Numbered from the stretch's first letter, positions 36,444 to 47,031 are shown. The stretch: DNA of 64,000 nucleotides from Tenacibaculum finnmarkense genomovar ulcerans (GCF_900239495.1 NZ_OENE01000025.1:168019-232018); one strand, 5' to 3'. Notes: generated by a model from the letters alone, not told the origin. Numbers and translations are program-made.

Positions 36444-36746
36444 TTATTTACAATTTGCTGTCATTTCTAACTTTTCAAATCCAAAAATAAATAATCCTTT
36501 TGCCGAAACAGTAGTCGTAACATTAGTTACTCCATTAGGACACTTATTATTTAATTCTTTTAATTTTGCTACAGCTTCTTTTTGAGTATCCATAGCTGTA
36601 AAACCTAAAATATTAGTGTTATTCTTTACTGCACTAACTTCTTTTCCTGCTTTTACGTAGTTTGAAGGTGTAGATACGATTCCTACCGTTCCACAACTTG
36701 TAGCTATAAATAACATAACAACTGATAATCCTAATACTTTTTTCAT
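36444..36746 (-). CDS. Small lipoprotein, TRL-like
   Basis: 100 aa. Signal peptide with lipobox (IATSCGTVG, Cys at 18) marks an outer- or inner-membrane lipoprotein. The mature part includes GIVSTPSNYVKAG, the repeated short pattern NILGFTAMDTQKEAVAKL and a C-terminal GLFIFGFEKLEMTANCK. It resembles TRL-like family lipoproteins in length and layout; function unknown. Promoter box at 36772-36779. Confidence 0.75.
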   Translation of the reverse strand: MKKVLGLSVVMLFIATSCGTVGIVSTPSNYVKAGKEVSAVKNNTNILGFTAMDTQKEAVAKLKELNNKCPNGVTNVTTTVSAKGLFIFGFEKLEMTANCK

Positions 36747-36771
36747 TCTAATTTATTTTAATAATTTTAAC

Positions 36772-36779
36772 CAAAACTA
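36772..36779 (-). promoter_or_regulatory. -7 promoter box of the lipoprotein gene
   Basis: TAGTTTTG on the minus strand matches TAnnTTTG, 25 bp before the ATG at 36746. Confidence 0.55.
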
Positions 36780-36855
36780 GGCTTTTTTTTTAAAAAAAAC
36801 AGCTACTATTACATGCTTAAGACTGTACTTTTTTAACCTTTTTTTAAAAAAATGA

Positions 36856-37075
36856 AGAACCTCTTTAAAAATTAAATAAACTGTCAGTTCGAGTGATTTT
36901 TTTTCTTCAATTCCTTTTAGTCATTAAAATCACTCGAATTGACAATAATTGACAAGAAAAACTAAAAATTACGGCAAATAAGGATGCAAACTTGAAATAA
37001 ATTTAGGTTGACGGATTCGATTTCTTATTTTCTTGTGATATTTTTTTTCTGATGATATTTAAAGAAGCTCTAAAC
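36856..37075. repeat. Dispersed repeat family A, copy 1 (short form)
   Basis: Outer ends AGAACCTCTTTAAAAATT and ATATTTAAAGAAGCTCT are inverted. Inside, TCAGTTCGAGTGATTTT and AAAATCACTCGAATTGA form a second inverted pair. Compared with copies near 41 and 50.6 kb it lacks the inner TTGTATCGAGAAC pair. No ORF. Confidence 0.75.
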
Positions 37076-37095
37076 TATGAACTTTATTGAGTAGT

Positions 37096-37187
37096 TTAGC
37101 CCTGATTGAACGGTTTGTTTGAGCTCTTTTTTATTTTTCTTTTCGAAAAAATAAAAAAAGCGAGTAGTGAAAGCAGGAAATAGCTCC
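37096..37187 (-). repeat. Dispersed repeat family B, copy 1
   Basis: Reverse-complement copy of the hairpin element found at 40815, 50365 and 63385: on the minus strand AGCTATTTCCTGCTTTCACTACTCGC, here given as positions 37187 to about 37161, then CTTTTTTTATTTT, AAAGAGCTCAAAC and AATCAGGGCTA. It lies between copy 1 of family A and the bioB promoter. Confidence 0.7.
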
Positions 37188-37230
37188 TAAAAATAAATAG
37201 AAAGACAAATAGAAAGACAATTAGTTTTTT

Positions 37231-37238
37231 TATTTTTG
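37231..37238 (+). promoter_or_regulatory. -7 promoter box of bioB
   Basis: TATTTTTG fits TAnnTTTG and lies 23 bp before the ATG at 37262, so bioB has its own promoter despite being near the other biotin genes. Confidence 0.6.
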
Positions 37239-37261
37239 ACATTATAAATAACTTGATTTTT

Positions 37262-38362
37262 ATGAGTGAAGTAAGACATAACTGGACCAAAGAAGAGGTT
37301 CTTGAAATATATAATAAACCGTTAATGGAGCTTTTATACCAGGCTGCAACGATTCATAGAAAAAGTCATGACCCTAATGTGGTACAGGTTTCTACTTTGT
37401 TATCTATAAAAACTGGTGGTTGTTCGGAAGATTGTGGATACTGCCCGCAAGCGGCACGTTATCACACGAATGTTGATGGAAATGATTTGATGTCAGTACG
37501 TCAAGTAAAAGCACAGGCTTTAAGAGCAAAATCGAGCGGAAGTTCGCGTGTTTGTATGGGTGCGGCTTGGAGAAATGTAAAAGATGGTCCTGAATTTGAC
37601 CAAGTTTTAGACATGGTGAGAACCATCAATAAATTGGATATGGAGGTTTGCTGTACTTTAGGTATGGTTACCGAAAACCAAGCACAACGTTTAGCCGAAG
37701 CTGGTTTATATGCGTATAATCATAATTTAGATTCTTCGGAAGAATATTATAAAGAAGTAATTTCTACGCGTGGATATCAAGATAGATTAGATACAATTGA
37801 TAATGTTCGTAAAACAAATGTAACGGTTTGTTCGGGTGGAATTATTGGAATGGGTGAAAATGCCGAAGATAGAGCAGGAATGTTAGTGGCTTTATCGACT
37901 TTAAGTCCTCAGCCAGAATCTACGCCAATTAACGCGTTAGTTGCTGTTGAAGGAACGCCTTTGGAAGACCAGAAACCTGTTGAAATTTGGGATATGGTTC
38001 GTATGGTAGCTACCGCACGTATCGTTTTACCTGAAACACAGGTTCGTTTATCGGCAGGAAGAACGCAAATGAGTAGAGAAGGACAAGCAATGTGTTTCTT
38101 TGCAGGTGCGAATTCTATTTTTGCTGGTGATAAATTATTAACAACGCCAAATCCTGATGTTGATCAAGACATGAAAATGTTTAAAATGTTAGGTTTAAAT
38201 CCTCAGAAACCTTTTACTAAAAAGGTACAACCGCAAACGGTAGAAGCAAAAGATTCTGCTTTTGAAAACTTAGGTGAAAAACCTAAATGGACACGACCTG
38301 AGCATAAAATTGAACGTAACGAAGATAAAAAGAAAGAAGCGTTAGAATTACGTAGAAAATAA
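37262..38362 (+). CDS. bioB: Biotin synthase BioB
   Basis: Radical SAM enzyme inserting sulfur into dethiobiotin. The radical-SAM cluster CSEDCGYC (C-x3-C-x2-C) follows SIKTGG; SGGIIGMGENAEDRAGML, NALVAVEGTPL and RLSAGRTQMSRE (Arg/Cys ligands of the auxiliary cluster region) match the family. The start at 37262 (MSEVRHNWTKEE) is preferred over a TTG 9 bp upstream because of its ATG and position after the -7 box. 366 aa. Confidence 0.96.
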   Translation: MSEVRHNWTKEEVLEIYNKPLMELLYQAATIHRKSHDPNVVQVSTLLSIKTGGCSEDCGYCPQAARYHTNVDGNDLMSVRQVKAQALRAKSSGSSRVCMGAAWRNVKDGPEFDQVLDMVRTINKLDMEVCCTLGMVTENQAQRLAEAGLYAYNHNLDSSEEYYKEVISTRGYQDRLDTIDNVRKTNVTVCSGGIIGMGENAEDRAGMLVALSTLSPQPESTPINALVAVEGTPLEDQKPVEIWDMVRMVATARIVLPETQVRLSAGRTQMSREGQAMCFFAGANSIFAGDKLLTTPNPDVDQDMKMFKMLGLNPQKPFTKKVQPQTVEAKDSAFENLGEKPKWTRPEHKIERNEDKKKEALELRRK

Positions 38363-38382
38363 AAAATACATTTTTTCAAGAT

Positions 38383-38417
38383 AAAAAAGCATCGTTTGTA
38401 TAAACGATGCTTTTTTT
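38383..38417. terminator. Bidirectional terminator after bioB
   Basis: AAAAAAGCATCGTTT pairs with AAACGATGCTTTTTTT around a short loop. It serves bioB and the convergent gene at 38434. Confidence 0.9.
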
Positions 38418-38433
38418 GTGTTATTTTTTAGTA

Positions 38434-38826
38434 TTAATCTAATAAATCTTTGATGAATTTCTTAGCTTTTGTTGTTGCTTCTTTAAATTCTTCTTGAGCA
38501 TCTTCAGTAAAATCGGCAAGCTCTTCACTTGCTTTACTTGCTAATTCTGATGCTTTTCCTTTGATGTTTTCAATAGATTCATCTGATAAAACCTCAGTAA
38601 CTTTTGATTTTACATCTTCGAATACTTCGGATGCTTTTTCGCTTGCTTGATCAGCAAATTCAGTAGCTTTTCCTTTGATGTTTTCAATAGATTCATCTGA
38701 TAAAACTTCACCTACTTTTGCTTTTACATCTTCGAATACTTCGGATGCTTGCTCGCTTGCTTGATCAGCAAATCCTGATGCTTTTTCTTTTAAATTTTCT
38801 TTCGAAATATTATTATTTTCTTCCAT
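38434..38826 (-). CDS. Helical-repeat protein (LEA/YtxH-like), two and a half copies of a 38-aa unit
   Basis: 130 highly charged residues with no signal peptide, membrane segment or cysteine. A 38-residue unit (from KASGFADQASEQASEVF to LSDESIENIKG) is followed by a near-identical copy (KATEFADQASEKASEVF...) and a partial third (KASELASKASEEL). The Ala/Glu/Lys/Asp composition and heptad/11-mer-like spacing indicate long amphipathic helices, as in late-embryogenesis-abundant or YtxH-like stress proteins. The DNA repeat is 114 bp. Function unknown; envelope or desiccation-type stress is a guess. Confidence 0.75.
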   Translation of the reverse strand: MEENNNISKENLKEKASGFADQASEQASEVFEDVKAKVGEVLSDESIENIKGKATEFADQASEKASEVFEDVKSKVTEVLSDESIENIKGKASELASKASEELADFTEDAQEEFKEATTKAKKFIKDLLD

Positions 38827-38947
38827 CTTATTTTTATTTATTTTGGTTTATCTATCAAAAATTAATCCCTTATAAATATATTAAAAAAGTTTTATATTTT
38901 AATTCAAAAAAATATCTTAACTGTTTTTTATCGATTTTTTACAAGTT

Positions 38948-39886
38948 TTAACAAAATAAGGCTTTTATTTTATCAACAATAGTTTGGGCTAATTTTTGCT
39001 TACTTTCTACCGTCCAACCTGCTACGTGTGGCGATAATAATACATTGTCAGCCTTTATTAAATATTGAAAAGCTTCGGGCATCTCTTGGTTTACAAATAA
39101 GTTTTCAAAAGATTTTTTTTCATATTCTAACACATCTAACCCTGCACCTAAAACTTTTGCTGATTTCAAGGCGTCCACTAAATCGGAAGTAACTACCGAT
39201 TTTCCTCTTGCCGTATTAATCAACCAAAACGGTTTCGAAAAAGCATTGATAAAATCGGCATCAATCATATTTGTAGTTAATGCAGTTTGTGGTGTGTGTA
39301 AACTTAAAACATCGGCTTTTTGTTGTAATTCCTCTAAAGAAACTTGGGTGCAGTTTTCATCGCCAACATTAGGTTTGATGTCGTAGCAAAGTACTTTTAC
39401 ATCAAAACCTCGCAGTTTTTTAGCGAACGATTTTCCCATATTACCGTAACCAATTAAACCAACGGTTTTGCCATCTAGTTCAATACCTCTGTTATCTTCT
39501 CGCAACCATTTACCATTTCTAACTTCAGTATCTGCTTTTTTAAATTTATTAAAAAGCGATAATATCATTCCTAAAGTATGTTCGCCAACAGCATTTCGGT
39601 TTCCTTCAGGAGCTGAAATTAATTCAATTCCTTTTTGATTGGCATATTCACAATCTATATTTTCAAGTCCTGCGCCTACTCTTCCAATAAATTTTAAATT
39701 CGTTGCTTTGTCTAAAAATTGTTTATCAATAGTAAATCTACTTCTAATAATAATTCCGTCGTATTGATTAATTTTAGCTGCTATTATTTCTTTTGATGCG
39801 GTATAATCTTGTTCATTTACAAAACCGACATCATTTAATTGATTTAAAAGTAATGCGTGATTTGAATCTAAGTGCAGTATTTTCAT
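38948..39886 (-). CDS. D-isomer-specific 2-hydroxyacid dehydrogenase (phosphoglycerate dehydrogenase-like)
   Basis: NAD-dependent dehydrogenase of the SerA/PdxB/hydroxypyruvate reductase family. Rossmann motif GLIGYGNMGKSFAKKL, catalytic Arg in NTARGKSVV, Glu in LDVLEYEKKSF and His in LSPHVAGWT. 312 aa with no C-terminal ACT domain, so the enzyme is not a regulated SerA; exact substrate open. It lies downstream of panB on the same strand, but a terminator separates the two. Confidence 0.88.
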   Translation of the reverse strand: MKILHLDSNHALLLNQLNDVGFVNEQDYTASKEIIAAKINQYDGIIIRSRFTIDKQFLDKATNLKFIGRVGAGLENIDCEYANQKGIELISAPEGNRNAVGEHTLGMILSLFNKFKKADTEVRNGKWLREDNRGIELDGKTVGLIGYGNMGKSFAKKLRGFDVKVLCYDIKPNVGDENCTQVSLEELQQKADVLSLHTPQTALTTNMIDADFINAFSKPFWLINTARGKSVVTSDLVDALKSAKVLGAGLDVLEYEKKSFENLFVNQEMPEAFQYLIKADNVLLSPHVAGWTVESKQKLAQTIVDKIKALFC

Positions 39887-39897
39887 GCTGTTTTAAA

Positions 39898-39926
39898 TAA
39901 AAAAAGCCTTCTAAAAAGAAGGCTTA
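39898..39926 (-). terminator. Terminator of panB
   Basis: On the minus strand AGCCTTCT pairs with AGAAGGCT, followed by a long T run; located just after the panB stop codon. Confidence 0.85.
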
Positions 39927-39931
39927 TGTAA

Positions 39932-40750
39932 TTAATATTGTTCCTTTTCGTTCGGAAAGTCTTTTGATTTTACATCGGCAATATAATTTTCAAAAGCGCC
40001 GGTCATTTCGGTATATAAATCTAAATATCTACGTAAAAAACGCGGGTTAAATTCGTGGGTCATTCCAATCATATCATGAGTAACCAAAACCTGCCCATCT
40101 ACACCACCACCTGCTCCAATTCCGATAACAGGTATGGTTAAACTTTCGGCTACTTTTGTGGCTAAAGCTGCGGGAACTTTTTCTAAAACCAAGGCAAAAC
40201 ACCCTAATTCCTGTAATAATTTGGCATCTTCTAATAATTTTTCAGCCTCCTCATCTTCCTTGGCTCTAACGGTGTAGGTTCCAAATTTATAGATAGATTG
40301 TGGCGTTAATCCTAAATGTCCCATTACCGGAATTCCTGCGGTTAATATTCTAGAAATAGACTCGCCAATTTCGCTTCCTCCTTCTAATTTCACAGCGTGT
40401 CCGCCCGATTCTTTCATTATTCTAATAGCTGAATCTAAGGCATTTTTAGAATTTCCTTGGTAGGTTCCAAAAGGCAAATCAACCACGACCAAACAACGCT
40501 CAATAGCACGAATTACCGAACTCGCATGATAAATCATTTGGTCAAGCGTAATAGGCAACGTAGTTTCATGCCCCGCCATTACATTTGATGCTGAATCTCC
40601 AACCAAAATAACGTCAATTCCTGCTCCGTCTACAATTTTTGCCATTGTATAATCATAGGCAGTAAGCATCGAAATTTTTTCTCCGTTTGCTTTCATGTCC
40701 ACTAATGATTTCGTGGTAACTCTTTTATATTGCTTTTTTGCTACTGACAT
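39932..40750 (-). CDS. panB: 3-methyl-2-oxobutanoate hydroxymethyltransferase PanB
   Basis: First step of pantothenate (coenzyme A) synthesis: transfers hydroxymethyl from methylenetetrahydrofolate to 2-oxoisovalerate. Motifs: [32 protein letters not shown] (metal Asp), [29 protein letters not shown] and [17 protein letters not shown]. 272 aa, standard. Downstream of it is a 2-hydroxyacid dehydrogenase; panC and panE are not in the window. Confidence 0.96.
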   Translation of the reverse strand: MSVAKKQYKRVTTKSLVDMKANGEKISMLTAYDYTMAKIVDGAGIDVILVGDSASNVMAGHETTLPITLDQMIYHASSVIRAIERCLVVVDLPFGTYQGNSKNALDSAIRIMKESGGHAVKLEGGSEIGESISRILTAGIPVMGHLGLTPQSIYKFGTYTVRAKEDEEAEKLLEDAKLLQELGCFALVLEKVPAALATKVAESLTIPVIGIGAGGGVDGQVLVTHDMIGMTHEFNPRFLRRYLDLYTEMTGAFENYIADVKSKDFPNEKEQY

Positions 40751-40814
40751 TTTTTAAATTTTCTTGTTGGTAAAAATACGGAAATTTTCAATCAAATAAT
40801 CATTCGTGTTTTTT

Positions 40815-40900
40815 GGAGCTATTTCCCGCTTTCCGCACTCGCTTTTTTTGAAAAAAATCAAAAAAGAGCTCAAACAATTGCTACAATCGGGGCTAGAAAT
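40815..40900 (+). repeat. Dispersed repeat family B, copy 2
   Basis: GGAGCTATTTCCCGCTTTCC to ATCGGGGCTAG. Arms GCTTTTTTTGA and TCAAAAAAGAGC pair, as do AGC-ATT ends with AATTGCT-like sequence, giving a long hairpin. It is immediately followed by copy 2 of family A. Confidence 0.75.
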
Positions 40901-40913
40901 TACTGCTTTTTAT

Positions 40914-41212
40914 TAAGAGTCTGTTTAAAAATTAAATAAACTGTCAGTTCGAGTGATTTTTTTCCTTCAAAAAAATTGTATCGAGAACTTTTTGTATAAA
41001 ATTCATCAACATAAAATAATTCAAATTCTCGATACAATTTTAATTCCTTTTAGTCATTAAAATTACTCGAATTGACAAAAATTATCAAAAAAAAAAAAGC
41101 TAAAAAATACGGCAAATCAGGATGCGAAACTGAACTAAATTCAGTTTGACGGATTCGATTTCTTATTTTTATGTTACAAAACTTTTTTAGATGAAATTTA
41201 AACAGGCTCTAA
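40914..41212. repeat. Dispersed repeat family A, copy 2 (full form)
   Basis: Outer ends AGAGTCTGTTTAAAAATT and AAATTTAAACAGGCTCT are inverted. Two nested inverted pairs lie inside: TCAGTTCGAGTGATTTT with AAAATTACTCGAATTGA, and AATTGTATCGAGAAC with TTCTCGATACAATT. Together with family B it fills the gap between panB and the methyltransferase. Confidence 0.78.
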
Positions 41213-41298
41213 AAGAAAGCACAAAGATCAAAAAATATACTTTTCAATTTTATCATATCGAAACCCTATTTATTTTCAAATAAAATTATGTTTTTACA

Positions 41299-41306
41299 TA
41301 CCTTTG
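41299..41306 (+). promoter_or_regulatory. -7 promoter box of the O-methyltransferase gene
   Basis: TACCTTTG fits TAnnTTTG; the in-frame TTG at 41304 is part of the box, so the ATG at 41322 is taken as the start. Confidence 0.65.
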
Positions 41307-41321
41307 TTTAAAACAAAAAAC

Positions 41322-41963
41322 ATGCACTTTCTTCCAGAAAAAATAGATACTTATGTTGTAAATCATTCACAACAAGAACCTAAAATATTACAAGAATTAA
41401 CCAAAGAAACTTGGCAAAAAGTATTAAACCCACGAATGTTAAGCGGTGCTTTTCAGGGGCGCGTTTTATCGATGATATCAAAATTAATACAGCCAAAAAA
41501 CATTTTAGAAATAGGAACTTATACTGGTTATTCGGCACTTTCTTTAGCCGAAGGATTATCAAAAGACGGGCTTCTTTATACCATTGATAAAAATGAAGAA
41601 TTAGAAGAACTTCAAATTAAATATTTTGAAAAATCGGATTATTCACATCAAATAAAGCAATATGTAGGAAATGCCATTAACATTATCCCTACAATAAACA
41701 CCAAATTTGACTTAGTTTTTATTGATGCTGATAAATCGAACTACTTAAATTATTTTGATTTAATTATTGATAAAATGAATCCAGGTGGTGTTATTTTGTC
41801 TGACAATGTGCTTTGGAGTGGTAAAGTTGTAGAAGAATTAAACCCAAAAGACGTTGACACAAAAGTACTTTTAGAATATAATAAAAAACTAAATGAAGAC
41901 CCTCGTATAGAAACGGTTTTATTACCAATTCGTGACGGGCTAACAATTAGTAGGGTAAAATAA
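41322..41963 (+). CDS. O-methyltransferase (caffeoyl-CoA / catechol type, family 3)
   Basis: AdoMet-dependent methyltransferase. AdoMet motif LEIGTYTGYSALSLAEG, metal/substrate region FIDADKSNYLNYF and SDNVLWSGKVV are typical of the small metal-dependent O-methyltransferase_3 family. 213 aa. Its natural substrate in Bacteroidota is not known. The gene is a single-gene unit, convergent with tatA 3 bp away. Confidence 0.9.
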   Translation: MHFLPEKIDTYVVNHSQQEPKILQELTKETWQKVLNPRMLSGAFQGRVLSMISKLIQPKNILEIGTYTGYSALSLAEGLSKDGLLYTIDKNEELEELQIKYFEKSDYSHQIKQYVGNAINIIPTINTKFDLVFIDADKSNYLNYFDLIIDKMNPGGVILSDNVLWSGKVVEELNPKDVDTKVLLEYNKKLNEDPRIETVLLPIRDGLTISRVK

Positions 41964-41966
41964 TTT

Positions 41967-42248
41967 TTAAAACTGACGTTTTATAGGACCTGTTAAGTCA
42001 TCAATATTTTCTTTAACTTTTGTTACTTCTTTATTAATGTCTTCAACAAAATCGGTATTTATACCGTTTTCTTTGGTGCTATTATTAATTTCTTTTTTAA
42101 TATCGTTTGTTGCATCTTTCACCTGGCGGATACCTTTCCCTAAGCCTCTGGCTATTTCAGGAATTTTATCTGCACCAAATAACATTACAACAATTAACAA
42201 GATTACAAAAATCTCTGGACCTCCGATAAATAAAAAAGCTACTTTCAT
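41967..42248 (-). CDS. tatA: Twin-arginine translocase component TatA/TatE
   Basis: Single-span membrane protein forming the Tat protein-conducting pore. N-terminal hydrophobic helix ([31 protein letters not shown]) at positions about 6-37 with the [16 protein letters not shown] hinge and amphipathic helix, then a Lys/Glu-rich tail. 93 aa with start at 42248; an upstream in-frame ATG at 42257 lies inside the -7 box. tatC is not in the window. Confidence 0.92.
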   Translation of the reverse strand: MKVAFLFIGGPEIFVILLIVVMLFGADKIPEIARGLGKGIRQVKDATNDIKKEINNSTKENGINTDFVEDINKEVTKVKENIDDLTGPIKRQF

Positions 42249-42254
42249 ACGAAA

Positions 42255-42262
42255 CAAAGATA
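42255..42262 (-). promoter_or_regulatory. -7 promoter box of tatA
   Basis: TATCTTTG on the minus strand; only 6 bp separate it from the tatA ATG, so the transcript is likely to be leaderless or nearly so. Confidence 0.6.
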
Positions 42263-42273
42263 CTTAAAATAAA

Positions 42274-42303
42274 AAAAAGCCAAACATAATGTTTGGCTTT
42301 TTT
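42274..42303 (-). terminator. Terminator of the atpD-atpC unit
   Basis: AAAAAGCCAAACAT and ATGTTTGGCTTTTT-like arms (14 bp) lie 20 bp past the atpC stop codon and close to the tatA promoter. Confidence 0.88.
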
Positions 42304-42322
42304 AATTTATGAAATTAAGTAA

Positions 42323-42616
42323 TTAATCTGCAAGAATAATTACCTTATTATCTTTCATTTCTAAGGTTCCAGACTTGATGCTTAAAGTTAATACTTTATC
42401 ATCTTCTGGCAAACTAACAATACTAGCATGTAAGTCATCAAAAACTAAATGATTTTGTGTATGCACATGTATTTTTACAGTTCCTTTTGTTAAAATAGAC
42501 ACCACTGCGGCGTGATTATTTAACATCTGAAATTCACCATTAATACCTGGTACACTAACAGCATCTACTTCTGACGAAAACAAGATAGCTTCTGGAGTTA
42601 CAATTTCTAAAAACAT
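42323..42616 (-). CDS. atpC: F1 ATP synthase epsilon subunit
   Basis: 97 aa: only the N-terminal beta-sandwich of epsilon (LEIVTPEAILFSSEVDAVSVPGINGEFQ, at residues about 3-30, then LNNHAAVVSILTKG) is present; the C-terminal inhibitory helical pair is missing, as is common in Bacteroidota. Sits at the base of F1 linking it to the rotor. It follows atpD by 33 bp; other atp genes are elsewhere. Confidence 0.93.
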   Translation of the reverse strand: MFLEIVTPEAILFSSEVDAVSVPGINGEFQMLNNHAAVVSILTKGTVKIHVHTQNHLVFDDLHASIVSLPEDDKVLTLSIKSGTLEMKDNKVIILAD

Positions 42617-42649
42617 AATTTAATTAATTATTGTTAATTATTCGTTGAA

Positions 42650-44173
<1,524 letters not shown>

Positions 44174-44223
44174 TTAAAGTTATTTAATTTCCTATGTGAG
44201 CTTTAGCCCCTTTTTTCAAGGAG

Positions 44224-44231
44224 CAAAGGTA
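44224..44231 (-). promoter_or_regulatory. -7 promoter box of atpD-atpC
   Basis: TACCTTTG on the minus strand, 62 bp before the atpD ATG. Confidence 0.6.
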
Positions 44232-44287
44232 ATTTTTTTAGAGGAATTTAAAAAACCTTTACGTCTATTTTTAAAAAATTATTGCAT

Positions 44288-44318
44288 AAAAAAAAGCCTC
44301 ACGTATGTGAGGCTTTTA
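44288..44318 (-). terminator. Terminator of the OmpA-family gene
   Basis: GCCTCAC and GTGAGGC pair around GTAT and are followed on the minus strand by eight T residues, 20 bp past the stop codon at 44342. Confidence 0.87.
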
Positions 44319-44341
44319 ATATTATAACTGTTTTAATTAAA

Positions 44342-45715
44342 TTATTTTGTTAATTTAATCTCAACACGTCTGTTTTCAGCTCTACCAGCTCTAGTTTTGT
44401 TATCAGCAATTGGATAGTCTTCACCAAATCCAGCAGATGATAATCTAGAAGGAGAAATACCAGCTTTTACAGCTAAATAATCTAAAACAGCTTTCGCTCT
44501 TCTTTGAGATAATTTTAAGTTGTTAGCAGCTTTTCCTTGGCTATCAGTATGTCCTTGAACACTAAATTTAGCTTTAGAATATTCCTTCATAATAGAAGCA
44601 ATTCTGTTTAAGTTAGCAATTACACCAGGCTTAAAAGTAGTTCTTCCTGAGTTAAAGTAAATAGCTCTTGCGAAGTCATTTAATTTTTTCTCAGCAGCCT
44701 TAGTAATTAATACCTCAGGACATCCGTTGTTAGAAACAACACCAGCAACCTTAGGACATTTATCGTCTTTATCTAAAACGCTATCTCCATCAGTATCTAA
44801 TTCAGGACAACCGTTGTTTGAAACAGGACCTGCAACTTTAGGACATTTATCTTTAGAATCAACAACACCATCACCATCAGTATCAGGACATCCGTTGTTC
44901 GCTTTAGTTCCTTTTACAGAAGGACAAGCGTCATCTTTATCAGCAATACCATCAGCATCAGTATCAGGACATCCGTTTAAAGCAGCTAAACCAGCAACCT
45001 CAGGACATGCATCATCAGCATCTTTGATACCATCAGCATCCGTATCAGGACAACCGTTAAATTCTTTTAATCCTGCAATTTCAGGACAAGCATCGTCTTT
45101 ATCAAAAACACCATCACCATCAGTATCAGTTCCTCCAAATTTGAAAACTAAACCAATTGAGTGCTGATAATGACCTCTTACGTTGTCACCAAAACCATGT
45201 TTTGCTCCTGTTTGAAAGTTTAATCCTAAGTTATCATTAAACCAAGTATTAAAACCAGCACCAGCATTTAACATACCTTCACCTGAAGAATCAATAGAAG
45301 TATATCCTCCACCTAAATAGATATAAGGATTAAAGTATGGAGTTGTATTTTTGAAAATTAAATTTACTAAAGGATCTAAATCATATTTTACATTAGCATC
45401 AATTGCATAATATAAGAAATCAGAATCATCTTTCTTTAAAAAAGTTTCAATTTTATTTAAAGAACCAGCTACTTGTACAGTAAACCCGTCGCTTAAATAT
45501 TTTTCAGCAGAAATTCTAGATACAGAAGGAAGAATGTTCCAGTCACTAGTACCTAAACCATCTTTTATTAATTTTCCGAATTTTCTACTACCTCTGATAT
45601 CAACACTGTTGACACCAAAACCTACAACCCAAGGGTTATCTGAATCCTGTGCATTTGCCGTACCTAAAGTAGCAAACGTAAACAAAGCTATCACAGCTAA
45701 TTTGATTTGTTTCAT
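44342..45715 (-). CDS. OmpA-family outer membrane protein with thrombospondin type 3 repeats
   Basis: Major outer-membrane structural protein. Signal peptide (residues 1-22, ending in TANAQ), an N-terminal beta-barrel domain of about 190 residues, five calcium-binding TSP3 repeats of the [15 protein letters not shown] type at about 198-330, and a C-terminal OmpA domain (about 345-457) with [16 protein letters not shown] and the peptidoglycan-binding Asp/Arg context [10 protein letters not shown]. 457 aa. A consensus promoter precedes it, in line with high expression. Confidence 0.93.
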   Translation of the reverse strand: MKQIKLAVIALFTFATLGTANAQDSDNPWVVGFGVNSVDIRGSRKFGKLIKDGLGTSDWNILPSVSRISAEKYLSDGFTVQVAGSLNKIETFLKKDDSDFLYYAIDANVKYDLDPLVNLIFKNTTPYFNPYIYLGGGYTSIDSSGEGMLNAGAGFNTWFNDNLGLNFQTGAKHGFGDNVRGHYQHSIGLVFKFGGTDTDGDGVFDKDDACPEIAGLKEFNGCPDTDADGIKDADDACPEVAGLAALNGCPDTDADGIADKDDACPSVKGTKANNGCPDTDGDGVVDSKDKCPKVAGPVSNNGCPELDTDGDSVLDKDDKCPKVAGVVSNNGCPEVLITKAAEKKLNDFARAIYFNSGRTTFKPGVIANLNRIASIMKEYSKAKFSVQGHTDSQGKAANNLKLSQRRAKAVLDYLAVKAGISPSRLSSAGFGEDYPIADNKTRAGRAENRRVEIKLTK

Positions 45716-45756
45716 TATGATAAATTTAAAATTAAAATTTCGTTTTATATATTAGG

Positions 45757-45788
45757 CAAATGTAAGTGGTTAAAACTTATCTACAAAA
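45757..45788 (-). promoter_or_regulatory. Full Bacteroidota promoter of the OmpA-family gene
   Basis: On the minus strand TTTTG (45788-45784), 19 bases, then TACATTTG (45764-45757): exact TTG-N19-TAnnTTTG. The leader to the ATG is about 40 bp. Confidence 0.8.
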
Positions 45789-45837
45789 GCAATTCTATAA
45801 AAACTTATAATAAAGATACTTTCTTAAAATATTTTTT

Positions 45838-47031
45838 TTAAATTACACTCAGCTCTTTTCCTATTTTTGTAAATGCCTCAATAGCTTTATCTAAGTGCTC
45901 TTTTTTATGAGCTGCAGATAACTGCACACGAATTCTTGCTTTTTCTTTTGGCACTACAGGAAAGAAAAACCCAATAACATAAATTCCTTCTTCTAATAAT
46001 TTATTTGCCATATTTTGCGAAAGTTTTGCATCATATAACATTACAGGTACAATTGCGGCATCGGCTCCTGCTAAATCAAAGCCTGCTTTTTCCATCCCTG
46101 TTCTAAAATAGTTGGTATTCCATTCTAATTTATCACGAAACGAAGTATCATCAGAAATTAAATCAAAAACCTTTAAAGATGCGCCTACAATTGCAGGTGC
46201 TAACGAGTTTGAAAATAAATACGGACGAGAACGTTGACGTAAAATTTCAATGATTTCTTTTTTTCCTGTCGTATAACCTCCCATCGCTCCTCCAAGCGCT
46301 TTTCCTAAAGTTCCTGTTACAATATCAACACGATCCATTACGTTTTTAAGCTCTACAGTTCCACGACCTGTTTTACCTATAAAACCAGCGGCATGACATT
46401 CATCAACCATTACTAAGGCATCGTATTTATCGGCTAAATCACAAATTTCATCTAGTTTTGCCACAATTCCATCCATAGAAAAAACACCATCTGTTACAAT
46501 AATTTTAAAACGGTGATTTTGTTTATTCGCCTCGATTAACTGCGCCTCTAAAGCTTCCATGTTATTATTATCATAACGGTAACGCGCTGCTTTACACAAA
46601 CGAACTCCATCAATAATAGAAGCATGATTTAAACTATCAGAAATAATAGCATCTTCTTTGGTTAATAACGGCTCAAAAACACCTCCATTTGCATCAAATG
46701 CTGCTGCGTATAAAATGGTATCTTCTGTAGTATAAAATTCCGCAATTTTTGCTTCTAATTGTTTATGAATATCTTGAGTTCCACAAATAAAACGAACCGA
46801 TGACATTCCAAAACCATGTGTATCCATTACATCTTTAGCTGCTTGAATTACTTCTGGATGATTTGACAATCCTAAATAATTATTTGCACAAAAATTGATT
46901 ACTTCTTCACCTGTTGAAATTTTTATCACTGCATCTTGAGACGATGTAATAATACGTTCTGCCTTGTATAATCCGGCATCTTTAATTCCTTGAATTTCTT
47001 GTTGTAATTGCTCTTTTATTTTTCCGTACAT
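45838..47031 (-). CDS. kbl: Glycine C-acetyltransferase (2-amino-3-ketobutyrate CoA ligase)
   Basis: PLP enzyme of threonine degradation, cleaving 2-amino-3-ketobutyrate with CoA to glycine and acetyl-CoA. Motifs of the alpha-oxoamine synthase family: [41 protein letters not shown] and the PLP lysine in [14 protein letters not shown]. 397 aa and close overall similarity in motif spelling to Kbl rather than BioF. Threonine dehydrogenase is not adjacent. Promoter box at 47139. Confidence 0.94.
   Translation of the reverse strand: MYGKIKEQLQQEIQGIKDAGLYKAERIITSSQDAVIKISTGEEVINFCANNYLGLSNHPEVIQAAKDVMDTHGFGMSSVRFICGTQDIHKQLEAKIAEFYTTEDTILYAAAFDANGGVFEPLLTKEDAIISDSLNHASIIDGVRLCKAARYRYDNNNMEALEAQLIEANKQNHRFKIIVTDGVFSMDGIVAKLDEICDLADKYDALVMVDECHAAGFIGKTGRGTVELKNVMDRVDIVTGTLGKALGGAMGGYTTGKKEIIEILRQRSRPYLFSNSLAPAIVGASLKVFDLISDDTSFRDKLEWNTNYFRTGMEKAGFDLAGADAAIVPVMLYDAKLSQNMANKLLEEGIYVIGFFFPVVPKEKARIRVQLSAAHKKEHLDKAIEAFTKIGKELSVI

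Noticed and set aside
37096..37290. Small minus-strand hydrophobic ORF near bioB
   Set aside because: Most of it lies inside repeat B and it extends into the bioB start; no independent support.
31666..38362. Biotin or other riboswitch in the biotin cluster
   Set aside because: No known riboswitch core could be recognised in the leaders, which are very short.
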